Positions 15,799 to 23,922 of a stretch of 64,000 nucleotides of DNA are shown in pieces (position 1 is the first letter of the stretch; each line of letters opens with the position of its first letter). Where the stretch lies: contig NZ_SBIT01000006.1 in NCBI RefSeq assembly GCF_004765785.1, positions 326,211-390,210 of the forward strand, given 5' to 3'. A model generated the notes under the pieces. It was not told the origin of the DNA. It searched no databases and saw nothing but the letters and a program-made list of their open reading frames with translations. Made by a program: the position numbers and the translations under genes. This stretch comes from Halorussus ruber (GTDB lineage: Archaea; Halobacteriota; Halobacteria; Halobacteriales; Haladaptataceae).

Positions 15799-16854
15799 AT
15801 GTCTCAGGCCGAAAAACTCAGAGTCGGCGTCATCGGCGGCGGCTACATCGGCACCACGGTCGGACGACTGTTCAACCAAGACCCGCGCTCTACCGTCACG
15901 GCGCTGGCGGACGTGGACGCCGAGACGCGCCAGACCGGCGGCAAGACGCTCTACGTCGGCGACGGCTCCCGGTACGAGGACTACCGCGAGATGCTCGACG
16001 CCGAGGCGCTCGACGCCGTCCTCATCGGGACTCCTCACACGCTCCACTACGAGATGGTGACGGCGGCGTTAGACCGGGAACTCCACGTCTTCTGCGACAA
16101 GCCGCTGACGACCGACTTGGACCGCGCCCGCGAACTCGCCGACCGGTCCGAGGAGACCGACCGAGTCCTGATGGTGGGCTACCAGCGCCACCTGAATCCG
16201 GCGTTCGAGACCGCCCGCGAGCGCTGGCAGGGTAGCGCAGGGTCGGAGCAGGGAGCAGACGGCCGAGAAGATGATTCGACTGCTCTCGAACCTGACTTCC
16301 TCAGCGCCGAAATCACGCAGGACTGGATCGACCGCTTCGAGGGCAAGTGGCGGACCGACCCCGACCTCTCGGGCGGCGGGAACCTCTACGACACCGGGAG
16401 CCACCTCATCGACGCGGTGCTGTGGACCACGGGCCTGACCCCCTCGGCGGTCAGCGCCGAGATGGTCTTCGCGGACGACGAGAATCGAGTGGACGAGCGC
16501 GCGGTCCTCACCGTCGAGTTCGAGAACGGCGCGCACGGCACCATCTCGGTCCACAGCGACGCCCCGTGCGTGCGCGAACACATCCACGTCTGGGACGACG
16601 AGGGCGCGGTCTACCTCGAAGGCCGCCAGTGGGAGGAGCGCGACTTGGCGGAAATCGACACCGACAGCACGACGGTCATCCCCTACATCGACCCCGACAA
16701 GCAGAAGAACAAAGCCGAGGCCTTCATCGACTGCATCGAGACCGGGGAGGAGCCACCTGCGACCGCTCGGGACGCGCTGGCGGTGACGGCGTTGACGGAG
16801 GCGGCCTACGAGGCGGCTAGAAGTGGGGAGAAGGTGAGCGTGGAGTTGGAATAA
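15799..16854 (+). CDS. Gfo/Idh/MocA family oxidoreductase
   Basis: This 351-residue NAD(P)-dependent oxidoreductase has the Rossmann motif VGVIGGGYIGTTVGR at residues 9-23, the family's CDKPLTTD (the EKP motif with Asp for Glu, near residues 99-106) and the C-terminal substrate domain with GGNLYDTGSHLIDAVLW. Family members act on sugars, inositols or related polyols. A low-complexity insertion (GSAGSEQGADGREDDS) lies between the domains. The gene is 62 bases after the PIN gene and convergent with the small zinc-ribbon gene; no sugar pathway neighbours are adjacent, so the substrate is unknown. Confidence 0.87.
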   Translation: MSQAEKLRVGVIGGGYIGTTVGRLFNQDPRSTVTALADVDAETRQTGGKTLYVGDGSRYEDYREMLDAEALDAVLIGTPHTLHYEMVTAALDRELHVFCDKPLTTDLDRARELADRSEETDRVLMVGYQRHLNPAFETARERWQGSAGSEQGADGREDDSTALEPDFLSAEITQDWIDRFEGKWRTDPDLSGGGNLYDTGSHLIDAVLWTTGLTPSAVSAEMVFADDENRVDERAVLTVEFENGAHGTISVHSDAPCVREHIHVWDDEGAVYLEGRQWEERDLAEIDTDSTTVIPYIDPDKQKNKAEAFIDCIETGEEPPATARDALAVTALTEAAYEAARSGEKVSVELE

Positions 16855-16860
16855 CCCTTC

Positions 16861-17028
16861 TCACTCGGGCCGACGGAACCCGCAGTCAGGGCACTCCAGA
16901 AACTGGACTCCATCGAGACCGAGCGACCACTCCAACCTCGCGCCACAGTCGTCACACGCTTTCGAGTCGGTCTGCTGTCCCTCCGAGGAGTCCGAACAGT
17001 GACAGTCCTTTCCGGGGATCGGTTGCAT
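16861..17028 (-). CDS. Small zinc-ribbon protein (55 aa)
   Basis: This small protein ends with CDDCGARLEWSLGL and LECPDCGFRRPE, two CxxCG knuckles that together form a zinc ribbon; a further CHC pair lies nearer the start. I chose the ATG at 17028 over an upstream TTG because a TATA-like CTTTTGACC (17052-17060, minus strand) is centred 28 bases before it. Haloarchaea carry many such one-domain zinc proteins of unknown role. It ends seven bases after the oxidoreductase gene on the other strand. Confidence 0.7.
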   Translation of the reverse strand: MQPIPGKDCHCSDSSEGQQTDSKACDDCGARLEWSLGLDGVQFLECPDCGFRRPE

Positions 17029-17085
17029 AGCTGGTCGCTCGCACGACAGGGTCAAAAGGTTGGGTGTTTCGGACGTCCAACGGAG

Positions 17086-18723
17086 TCAGGTTTCGAGTTC
17101 ATCCACGACTTCCCGCACCGCCCGCTTCGTTTCCACCTTCCCGTCGTACCTCTCCCGCTCGACATCCACATCGACCACGTCGTCTCGCACGTCGCCGTCC
17201 ATCTCCTCGGGAACGGGCACGTCCAGTAGCGAGCAGGCGGTCGGCGAGAAGTCGGTCAGGTCCACCGTCACGCCGGTCTCGCTCTCGACGGGGCCGCCCC
17301 ACGCGTAGAAGATGCCGTGCATCTCGTTCATCGAGGTGTGCGAGCCGGTCTTGGGCGGGTCGGCGAACACGCGCTTGGTCTTCATCGTCTGGGGGTACTG
17401 AATCTGATACCCCGGCGCGGGCATGCAGACGAGGTCCGGGCGAGTGTCGGCGTACTCGTCGCCGTAGACGTCCTCGCCGTAGAGGACCGAGTCGATGACG
17501 CGGTCTCCTCGCTCGGGGTGTTCGATGGCCAGCAGTTTCTCGCGGAGGCGCTCGCGGACCTCGTCGTACTTGTGGTCCGGAATCGCGCCCTCGGCGTGGT
17601 CGTCGGTGTTGAGGTAGATTTGGCCCCCGCTGGCGACCGTGAAGGCCGCGGTCTTCGACCAGTCGATGTCCTTGCGCGAGATGGTCAGCAGTTCCGCGAG
17701 GTCCGGGCCGGAACTCCCGCCGCTGGTCCGGGCCACGCCCATCTTGAGCTTCGAGAACAGGTTGAGTTCGCTCATCACCGTCTCGACAGCGTCGTAGACG
17801 TGGTTGTAGCCGAACTGCTTGAGGCGGGTCCACGGCCGGGACTCGAGTTCGAGGTAGCCCGCGTTGTAGAGCCACGAGTTGAGGTTGATGGTCTGGTAGA
17901 CCGGGCCGTGGCCGTGGTCCGAGAGGACCATCATCGTATCGTCGTCGTCCATCTGGTCCATCACCCAGCCGAGGAAGTCGTCGTAGAGTTCCAGCAGTTC
18001 GAGGGGCTTGTCGTCGAACCGGGCCGCGACCTGCGGGTCGTGCTTGGGGTGAGTCTCGTCCAGCACGTGGCCGAGGACGTGGAGGACGTTGTCCGGCCCC
18101 GAGAAGACCAGCGAGTAGAAGTCGCAGGGGTACTCCTCGACGAGCAACTTGGCGACCTCGATGCGGTTCTTCTCGATTTCGAAGAAGTTGTCGAGCAGGC
18201 CCTTCAGGTTCTGCTCGTCGGTCCCGTCGTCGTAGCCCTCGTAGGGGTCCACGTCGTACTCGCCGACGCGCTGTTCGATGTCCTGCTGGAGTTCGTCGGG
18301 GAAGGCGTACGAGCCCGAGGAGGGCGTCGTGATGTTGTCCGAGATGTGGAAGCCCGAGGTCCGAGAGGGCGGGTAGCCCGGCATGACGTTCATCACGCCC
18401 GAGCGATGCCCCTCGGCGTCTAAGTACTCCCAGACCGGCACGGACTGCTCGCGGAGGGTGTCGGCGTTGACGAAGTCGGTGCCGTACTCGCCCTCCTCTT
18501 TGAGCATGAAGTTGTAGATGCCGTGGTTGCCGGGGTTGCGCCCGGTGGCGAACGAACTCCACGCGATCATCGAGAGGGGCGGCACCGTAGAGCGCGTCGT
18601 GCCGTCGGTGCCCTCGGCGCGCATCCGCTCGAAGTTGGGGAGTCGCCCGGCGTCGATGCCTCTGTCGACAAGTTCGGGCGGGACGCCGTCCAGCCCGAAG
18701 ACGTAGACTGCGCCGTCGCTCAT
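17086..18723 (-). CDS. Alkaline phosphatase family protein (type I phosphodiesterase/nucleotide pyrophosphatase)
   Basis: This 545-residue enzyme belongs to PF01663. The start VYVFGLDGVPPELVD holds the first metal Asp, TVPPLSMIAWSSFATGRNPG carries the nucleophile region (Thr/Ser near residue 48), and VLSDHGHGPV and TGSHTSMNEMHG supply further metal ligands. It has no signal peptide, so it should be cytoplasmic. Haloarchaeal members often sit in glycosylation clusters, as here beside GT2, GT4 and DUF354 genes; a lipid-linked or nucleotide-sugar substrate is an inference. The ATG at 18723 is preferred to an overlapping GTG at 18729. Confidence 0.85.
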   Translation of the reverse strand: MSDGAVYVFGLDGVPPELVDRGIDAGRLPNFERMRAEGTDGTTRSTVPPLSMIAWSSFATGRNPGNHGIYNFMLKEEGEYGTDFVNADTLREQSVPVWEYLDAEGHRSGVMNVMPGYPPSRTSGFHISDNITTPSSGSYAFPDELQQDIEQRVGEYDVDPYEGYDDGTDEQNLKGLLDNFFEIEKNRIEVAKLLVEEYPCDFYSLVFSGPDNVLHVLGHVLDETHPKHDPQVAARFDDKPLELLELYDDFLGWVMDQMDDDDTMMVLSDHGHGPVYQTINLNSWLYNAGYLELESRPWTRLKQFGYNHVYDAVETVMSELNLFSKLKMGVARTSGGSSGPDLAELLTISRKDIDWSKTAAFTVASGGQIYLNTDDHAEGAIPDHKYDEVRERLREKLLAIEHPERGDRVIDSVLYGEDVYGDEYADTRPDLVCMPAPGYQIQYPQTMKTKRVFADPPKTGSHTSMNEMHGIFYAWGGPVESETGVTVDLTDFSPTACSLLDVPVPEEMDGDVRDDVVDVDVERERYDGKVETKRAVREVVDELET

Positions 18724-18725
18724 CG

Positions 18726-18941
18726 TCACTTTTCGAGGTACCCCAGTTGTTCGAGGCGCTCCTCGACTACTTCGTCGTCGGCGCTGTCGGCGGCCGAGGC
18801 GGTGTCGCCGCGCTCGATTTCCTCGGCGGTGGCTTCGAGGACGTACTCGGCGAGTTCGTCGGGGGAGTCGAAGCCGTCGAGTCGGTCGGCGAGCGGTTCG
18901 TAGCGGTCGCGGAGGTTTGCGGGTAGCTGAACGGTAGTCAT
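18726..18941 (-). CDS. Conserved hypothetical small acidic protein (71 aa)
   Basis: This 71-residue protein begins MTTVQLPANLRDRYEPLADR and ends VVEERLEQLGYLEK. It is predicted mostly helical, with an Ala/Asp/Ser-rich linker in the middle. It lies between and nearly abuts the phosphodiesterase gene (2-base gap) and the GT2 gene (13-base gap), so it is a member of that operon and may be an accessory factor of one of them. No family recognised. Confidence 0.7.
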   Translation of the reverse strand: MTTVQLPANLRDRYEPLADRLDGFDSPDELAEYVLEATAEEIERGDTASAADSADDEVVEERLEQLGYLEK

Positions 18942-18954
18942 GATTCTGTTGGTG

Positions 18955-19722
18955 TTATTGGTTTTCCTTGGAGGGAATCGGTCGTCGTCGCTTGGCGAGT
19001 CGCGCGAGAAAGAGCATGACCGTCAGGCCGTGCTTGATGGGATTGTAGGTCTGGCCTTCGAGGTCGTCGTACCGGGCGTCGATGGGTCGCTCGGTGATGT
19101 CGAGGCCTTCGCTGGTGGCGGAGTCTATCATCTCGCTCTCGACGCCCATCCCGTCGGTGGTGAGCGAGAGTGCTTCGAGCGCCTCGGGGGAGAACGCCCG
19201 GAACCCGCTCTGGGTGTCGGTCAAGTCCGACCCCGTGACGCGGGAGGTGCAGTAGTCGAGGACGACTTGCCCGAGCCTGCGATAGACGGGCGTCTCGTCG
19301 CCCGGGTCGCGGTCGAGGTACCGGCTCCCGATGACCATGTCGGCGTCCTCCTCGACCACGGGCCGGGCCAGCGTGGGGATGTCGGCGGGGTCGTGCTGGC
19401 CGTCGGCGTCGAGCATCACCAGCGCGTCGCAGTCGGTGCGCCGCGCGTGGGCGAACAGGGTGCGGACCGCCGCCCCTTTGCCCCGGTTGCGCTCGTGTCG
19501 CAAGACCGTCACGTCGGCCTGCTCGACGATGGCAGGCGTGCGGTCGGTGCTTCCGTCGTCTACGACCACCACGTCGTCGGCCCACCGCTTGACGGCGAGG
19601 ACCGTACTGCCGACGGCGTTCTCCTCGTTGTAGGCGGGGATGCCGACGACGACGTGGGCGTTGCCGAGTGACTCCTCGGCGGACTGGGCGGTTTTCCCGC
19701 CCTCCGCAACCTGTAAGCTCAT
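18955..19722 (-). CDS. Family 2 glycosyltransferase (dolichyl-phosphate mannose synthase-like)
   Basis: This 255-residue GT-A fold enzyme shows VVVGIPAYNEENAVGSTV, the nucleotide-binding VVVVDDGSTDRT and the metal-binding VMLDADGQHDP, all typical of GT2. The RNRGKGAAVRTLFAHA segment and QSGFRAFSPEAL match dolichyl-phosphate hexose synthases, which load a sugar onto a lipid carrier at the cytoplasmic membrane face. There is no C-terminal membrane pair. In operon with the small protein and phosphodiesterase, it fits N-glycosylation or surface polysaccharide synthesis. Donor sugar unknown. Confidence 0.88.
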   Translation of the reverse strand: MSLQVAEGGKTAQSAEESLGNAHVVVGIPAYNEENAVGSTVLAVKRWADDVVVVDDGSTDRTPAIVEQADVTVLRHERNRGKGAAVRTLFAHARRTDCDALVMLDADGQHDPADIPTLARPVVEEDADMVIGSRYLDRDPGDETPVYRRLGQVVLDYCTSRVTGSDLTDTQSGFRAFSPEALEALSLTTDGMGVESEMIDSATSEGLDITERPIDARYDDLEGQTYNPIKHGLTVMLFLARLAKRRRPIPSKENQ

Positions 19723-19934
19723 GATTCCTTCGGCGTATCCATCCGCTTGTGTACACTTTGTTCTCCAGCGCCTATACGAAAATAGCGGGAGTTTGGCCGA
19801 CTATAGGACGGTCGTACGGCGGTGGCCGTGTTTACGAAACGGTACAGGGTTCCTACAACTACGGAAAGCGATGATTTCTACGTATTTGATTGGGATTGCT
19901 TACGCCCCTACAGGCCGAGATTAGCCTACAAGCG

Positions 19935-20069
19935 ATGGAAAACGAACCGAAGCGAGAGCCAGAAGAAACTGAATTCGGACGACCAGTGGGGAAGGTCGAG
20001 TTGTCGGTGAGGGGAAGTCGAGTAGCGCGGCCACGCGGAGAGACTGGATTCGAGCCGATGCCGGTCTGA
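19935..20069 (+). CDS. Possible small protein (44 aa)
   Basis: An ATG at 19935 opens a frame reading MENEPKREPEETEFGRPVGK and ending GETGFEPMPV before TGA at 20067. The composition is acidic and soluble, as in haloarchaeal proteins, but codon use is weak in GC3 and no TATA-like box or ribosome-binding site is clear. It may be a real small gene or a decayed fragment. Confidence 0.25.
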   Translation: MENEPKREPEETEFGRPVGKVELSVRGSRVARPRGETGFEPMPV

Positions 20070-20091
20070 ATCCCGAAACGGAACCGAAGGG

Positions 20092-20126
20092 GGCGCGAGC
20101 GCGGTCCAGCGGACCGCGCTCGCGCC
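20092..20126. repeat. Perfect 16-bp inverted repeat (hairpin)
   Basis: Arms at 20092-20107 and 20111-20126 are exact reverse complements (GGCGCGAGCGCGGTCC and its partner) with the three-base loop AGC. It is not next to a stop codon of a confident gene, so a simple terminator role is uncertain. Confidence 0.8.
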
Positions 20127-20260
20127 TTCCCACCGGAGCAAACTACGTATTGACAAAAGACAAGTAATCAGTCTCTAAGAAATTATTTACTAGTCTCAAA
20201 GAAATAGAAAGATGTTCTCAGTCGGATACGTCGCTCTTCGACCGTCTCCCGCCGCGTCGC

Positions 20261-21187
20261 CTACAGCACCGACTCGTAGACGCCTTCGATGCGCTCGCCC
20301 ATCCGTTCCAAACTGATGTCTCGGACGGCCTCCCGACCGTCCGAGGGCCGAGGGTCGGCCAGCACGTCGGCCAGCGCGGCGGCCAGTTCGTCGTCGTCGT
20401 CCGAGACGCGGGACGGCGAGACGCCGTCGAGCCGTTCCGCCACGTCGCCCACGTCCACCGAGAACACCGGGAGGTTACAGCTCAGGGCCTCCTTGACCGA
20501 GTTGGGCGACCCCTCGTGTTCGGAGGTCAGCACGAGCGCGTCCGAGGCGTTCATGTACGTCGCCACCTCGGCGTGGGGCACGCCGTAGACGACTTGCAGG
20601 TTCACGTCGGCGTCGACTCGGTCGCTGGCGCGTTCGACCACCCGCTCGGCCCGGTCGTGGTTCTTGACCTCCTGCGAGGGCGGGTAGGGGAACAGGACGT
20701 GGCGGGCGTCTCGGTCCCAGCCGAGTTCCGCGCGGGCCTCCTCCTTGGGCCGAGGAGCGAACTTCTCCATGTCGATGCCGTGGGGGATGACGTGGCAGGG
20801 GTCGCCGAACTCGCGGGCCATCTCGTCGGACATCACGATGACGGCGTCGCAGTAGCGCGCGCACCGCTTCGTGAGCCACCCGTACTCGCCCATCAGGTCG
20901 GTCCCCCACAGCGAGAGGACCACCGGAAGCCGGACCTGCGCGAGCGCGGCCGGGGCGGTCAGGCCGTAGTTGGCGTGAACCACGTCGTAGCCGTCCAGCG
21001 ATTCGGAGATGACCTCGGGGACGAACCGGAGGTAGTCGCCCGCCGTCCGCTCGGTCATGTCCTCTCGCGCGAGGTGGTCGCCCGGCGGGGTCGCCGTCGT
21101 GCAGTCGATGCCGCGGGCCTCCAGCGTCTCGACCTGTTGCTGGTAGAATCGGGCGTCCTCGTTCGAGACGAGGTTGAGGACGTTCAT
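20261..21187 (-). CDS. Glycosyltransferase family 4 (GT1-superfamily)
   Basis: This 308-residue GT-B enzyme begins MNVLNLVSNEDARFYQQQV. Diagnostic parts are DVVHANYGLTAPAALAQV, SLWGTDLMGEYGW, HVIPHGIDMEKFAPRP and the C-terminal donor-binding ALVLTSEHEGSPNSVKEAL with the EGSPNSVKE (EX7E-like) motif. It transfers a sugar from a nucleotide donor to a lipid-linked or polysaccharide acceptor in the cytoplasm. The ATG at 21187 overlaps the DUF354 gene's stop by four bases, so the two are coupled; a much longer open frame upstream is only overlap. Confidence 0.87.
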   Translation of the reverse strand: MNVLNLVSNEDARFYQQQVETLEARGIDCTTATPPGDHLAREDMTERTAGDYLRFVPEVISESLDGYDVVHANYGLTAPAALAQVRLPVVLSLWGTDLMGEYGWLTKRCARYCDAVIVMSDEMAREFGDPCHVIPHGIDMEKFAPRPKEEARAELGWDRDARHVLFPYPPSQEVKNHDRAERVVERASDRVDADVNLQVVYGVPHAEVATYMNASDALVLTSEHEGSPNSVKEALSCNLPVFSVDVGDVAERLDGVSPSRVSDDDDELAAALADVLADPRPSDGREAVRDISLERMGERIEGVYESVL

Positions 21188-22377
21188 CTGTCGCGCCCTC
21201 CGCGTCCGCCCCGCTCGCCGTCGCATTCCTCTCGACCCCGCTCGGGACCCCCGTCGCTCCGGACCGCGTCGAGGCCGATTCCGCGACCCTGCTGTCGCTT
21301 CTGCCGACGCTCCACGCCGCCGATGCGGTCGATGCGGTCGGTGGCGTGAATCGACTCGGCCACGTCGAGGAGGACCTCGGTGAGGTTCACCTTGTCCGCC
21401 AGATAGTCGTCGCGCAGGTTCCGCCAGCGCTGGTCGGCCTCCTCGTCGGCCAGAATATCGGTCGCGGCGTCCAGCACGGCGTCGAACGCTCGGAGGTTGT
21501 AGATTAGCCCCGCGCGTTCGAGGTCCACGAAGTTGCCCATGTCGTCCTCGCCGACGAAGGAGTTCGACCGAATCGCCGGAGTGCCGAGCAGGGCCGCCTC
21601 CGTGACCATGGTCTGGGTGTCCGCGACCAGAAGCGAAGCTTCCGAGAGGGCGTCGTGGAGCAGGGCGGGGTGCAGGTCGAACGCTTGGGCGGGGGCCTCG
21701 TTCAGGTCCATGTCGCCGCCCTCGTCGGAGACGAAGACGGTGGCCTCCGCTGCGAGGGCATCCACGAGTTCCCGGCGCTTTGCGGGCGTGAATCCGGCCT
21801 CGCCCACGTCGTGGTGCGAGCCGAAGGCGTTGAGCCGGACGATGGCGTACTCCTCGTCCGGCCCCACGCCCAACTGTTCTCGAATGTCGGTCTGCGGCTC
21901 GTACTCGTCGGGGTGGAGGTAGGCGAGTTCCTTGAACCCGCGGAACTCGTAGTGTTTCTCGCCGAGGTCCTTGTCGAAGGTGTGGGGCGTGAGGACCACG
22001 TCGGCGAGCGGGACCGAGATGGCGTGGTCGATGTCGGTGTTGCCCGAGTCGTCCACGAGGACGACCGGCGCGTCGCCGACCGTGCCAGCGACGGCGGCGT
22101 ACGCTCCGCGCCCGAACACGCAGTCCGGGTCGTACCGCCGGGCCTTCAGGGCGGCCTTGACGAGGTGTTTGGGCAGCTCGCGGGCCAGCGAGAACTTCTG
22201 GGTCTCGCACCGTCCGAAAATCTCGTAGGGGAGGTCGTAGTGGTCGAGCAGGGCCTCGGTGCAACCGTAGTCCCGCGCGAGGACCAGCACGTCGTGGCCG
22301 CGCTCTCGTAATCCCGCGACTGCTCGCCTGTACTGGTGGGCCTGCGCCGGGGTGTTAGTGAAGAACAGATACTTCAT
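21184..22377 (-). CDS. DUF354 domain-containing protein (predicted glycosyltransferase-like)
   Basis: This 397-residue protein belongs to the DUF354 family (related to the UDP-GlcNAc 2-epimerase fold). It opens MKYLFFTNTPAQAHQYR, a variant of the family's start with a conserved HQYR, and includes VLARDYGCTEALLD, VLTPHTFDKDLGEKHY and a C-terminal LADTQTMVTEAALLGTPAI, the donor-site loop. The last 50 residues are Arg/Gly-rich and disordered. It is transcribed together with the GT4 gene and both probably act on a surface glycan. Exact reaction unknown. Confidence 0.85.
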   Translation of the reverse strand: MKYLFFTNTPAQAHQYRRAVAGLRERGHDVLVLARDYGCTEALLDHYDLPYEIFGRCETQKFSLARELPKHLVKAALKARRYDPDCVFGRGAYAAVAGTVGDAPVVLVDDSGNTDIDHAISVPLADVVLTPHTFDKDLGEKHYEFRGFKELAYLHPDEYEPQTDIREQLGVGPDEEYAIVRLNAFGSHHDVGEAGFTPAKRRELVDALAAEATVFVSDEGGDMDLNEAPAQAFDLHPALLHDALSEASLLVADTQTMVTEAALLGTPAIRSNSFVGEDDMGNFVDLERAGLIYNLRAFDAVLDAATDILADEEADQRWRNLRDDYLADKVNLTEVLLDVAESIHATDRIDRIGGVERRQKRQQGRGIGLDAVRSDGGPERGREECDGERGGRGGRDR

Positions 22378-22598
22378 GGTGGTCTCTGGGTTCGGCCGGG
22401 GTCCGGTCGAGACACCGGCAGTCGCTGGGCGAACGTATCCCCGGAACGGCCATTGTTATGCGGTGCCTGAAGTCGTTGTGTGGCGCTGACAGGACGAAAA
22501 TCGCGTGCGTGCCACTCTCACTCAGTCTGACATCTCTGTAAGATAGAACCCATAGCTGGGTGTTTCGAGTGAGAAATTGAATTTAACGGCCACCAAGC

Positions 22599-22608
22599 TT
22601 ATAATTAT
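22599..22608 (+). promoter_or_regulatory. TATA-like box of the PadR gene
   Basis: CTTATAATTA is centred about 31 bases before the ATG at 22635. The DUF354 gene starts on the other strand at 22377, so this 257-base region carries divergent promoters. Confidence 0.5.
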
Positions 22609-22634
22609 AGAGGAACTATCGCCTTTCGTAACTC

Positions 22635-22928
22635 ATGCACGACCTGACTGGTTTCCAGCGGGACCTGCTGTACGTCATCGCGGGCAAGGACGAACCTCAC
22701 GGCCTCGCTATCAAGGAAGAACTCGAATCGTACTACGAGAAGGAAATTCACCACGGCCGACTCTACCCGAACCTCGACACGCTCGTGGACAAAGGTCTCG
22801 TGGACAAGGGTCAGCGCGACCGCCGCACCAACTACTACGCGCTCACCGACCGCGGGAGCCGCGAAATCGAGGCCCGCCGCGAGTGGGAGTCGAAGCACAT
22901 CGGCGAGAAGGCTTCCGTCACCGCATAG
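22635..22928 (+). CDS. PadR family transcriptional regulator
   Basis: This 97-residue winged-helix protein reads MHDLTGFQRDLLYVIAGKDE, then GLAIKEELESYYEKEIHHGR and LYPNLDTLVDKGLVDKG, the PadR/PF03551 pattern with its LYP(N/A)L wing region. It should bind DNA as a dimer. Haloarchaea have several short PadR proteins of this exact layout. A TATA-like box lies 31 bases upstream. The target is unknown; divergent orientation to the DUF354-GT4 operon makes that operon a candidate. Confidence 0.88.
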   Translation: MHDLTGFQRDLLYVIAGKDEPHGLAIKEELESYYEKEIHHGRLYPNLDTLVDKGLVDKGQRDRRTNYYALTDRGSREIEARREWESKHIGEKASVTA

Positions 22929-23017
22929 ACCCGCAGTCCCTCCTTTTGCCGCCCTTCACGCAGGTCGTCGAACGACGCTTCGCGTAGCGAGAGGTTCTTC
23001 ACACGAGATAAAGCGTT

Positions 23018-23845
23018 CTACGCGGGCCGGACGCCCGAGTCGTCTACCTCCTCGGACTCGCCCTCCCCGCCCTCGAAGGTCTCGGGGCGCGAACCGCGGT
23101 AGGCCGACCGCAGGGAGAGCGCCAGCGCGCCCAGTCCGAGCAGGAAGACCGCGAGGTCCACCAGTCCGCCCAGAATCGGGACGCGAACGACCAGTGCCAC
23201 CGCGACGAACCCGGCCACCAGCGCGACCCATTGGTTGTTCACGTCGGCGAGTTCCGCCAGCCACGACCCGACCGCGAACCGGCCGTAGAGCGCACCGGCC
23301 CACGCCGCGAGGCCGAACAGCACCGCGCCGATGACCGACAGCGGGATGCCGACGATGGTGATTGCGAGCAGGACCAGCGCGACGGGCACGGCGACTAGCG
23401 CCAGCAGGCCCACGCCGCCGGTTCGGAGAGGAGACTCGGTCGCTCGGGTCGCCACGCCGCGGGAGAACCGCGGGAAGACCACGAGGAGGGCCGCGGCCGC
23501 CGCGAGGCTCACGACGAACCCGTAGAGGTCGAACGCCCCCGAGCCAGCGAGGGGTCGCTCGAAGACGACCGGGCCGGTCCCGAGGTTGTCGCGGGTGACA
23601 GCGCCGGAGACGGTCGCGCCCTCGGCGAGCGAGAGCTTGCCGTCGTAGGTGAGGTCACCGCCGACCGTGCCGTAGACGACGACAGTTCCGCCGAAGGCTT
23701 CGAGGCCGCCGGTAATCGTTTCGCCTTCCGCGCCGACGACGGTCCCGCCAGCGCGGGGGTCGGCCGCTGCGACTCCGGCGGTCGTCGAGACGACGAGGAG
23801 GAAGACGAGCGATACGGCTACCAGTTGCTTGAGTACGGAGTTCAT
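23018..23845 (-). CDS. Polymer-forming (bactofilin-like) membrane protein
   Basis: This 275-residue protein has a signal peptide (LKQLVAVSLVFLLVVSTTAG), then a short beta-rich repeat region (VVGAEGETITGGLEAFGGTV, VVYGTVGGDLTYDGKLSL) like the right-handed beta-helix of polymer-forming cytoskeletal proteins, followed by about four membrane helices from residue 110 on and an acidic tail. Here the beta part follows a signal peptide and would be outside the cell, unlike classic cytoplasmic bactofilins. I start it at 23845, since the open frame continues far upstream without coding character. Role unknown; envelope organisation is plausible. Confidence 0.8.
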   Translation of the reverse strand: MNSVLKQLVAVSLVFLLVVSTTAGVAAADPRAGGTVVGAEGETITGGLEAFGGTVVVYGTVGGDLTYDGKLSLAEGATVSGAVTRDNLGTGPVVFERPLAGSGAFDLYGFVVSLAAAAALLVVFPRFSRGVATRATESPLRTGGVGLLALVAVPVALVLLAITIVGIPLSVIGAVLFGLAAWAGALYGRFAVGSWLAELADVNNQWVALVAGFVAVALVVRVPILGGLVDLAVFLLGLGALALSLRSAYRGSRPETFEGGEGESEEVDDSGVRPA

Positions 23846-23922
23846 ACTTCTAGATGCGTCGAGAAGTATCTTAAATTCGTAGCGAAAGGGTGTAGCACGG
23901 CGCGATACGCGACTTCCGGCAA

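Larger units (their letters stand above)
19723..20260. other. Intergenic region (538 bases) with a strong hairpin
   Basis: This stretch separates two glycosylation gene groups. It contains a weakly supported 44-residue reading frame (19935-20069), a perfect 16-bp-arm hairpin at 20092-20126, and an A/T-rich tail (20150-20215) with two similar strings, AGTCTCTAAGAAAT and AGTCTCAAAGAAAT. Base composition is lower in GC than neighbouring genes. Confidence 0.5.
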
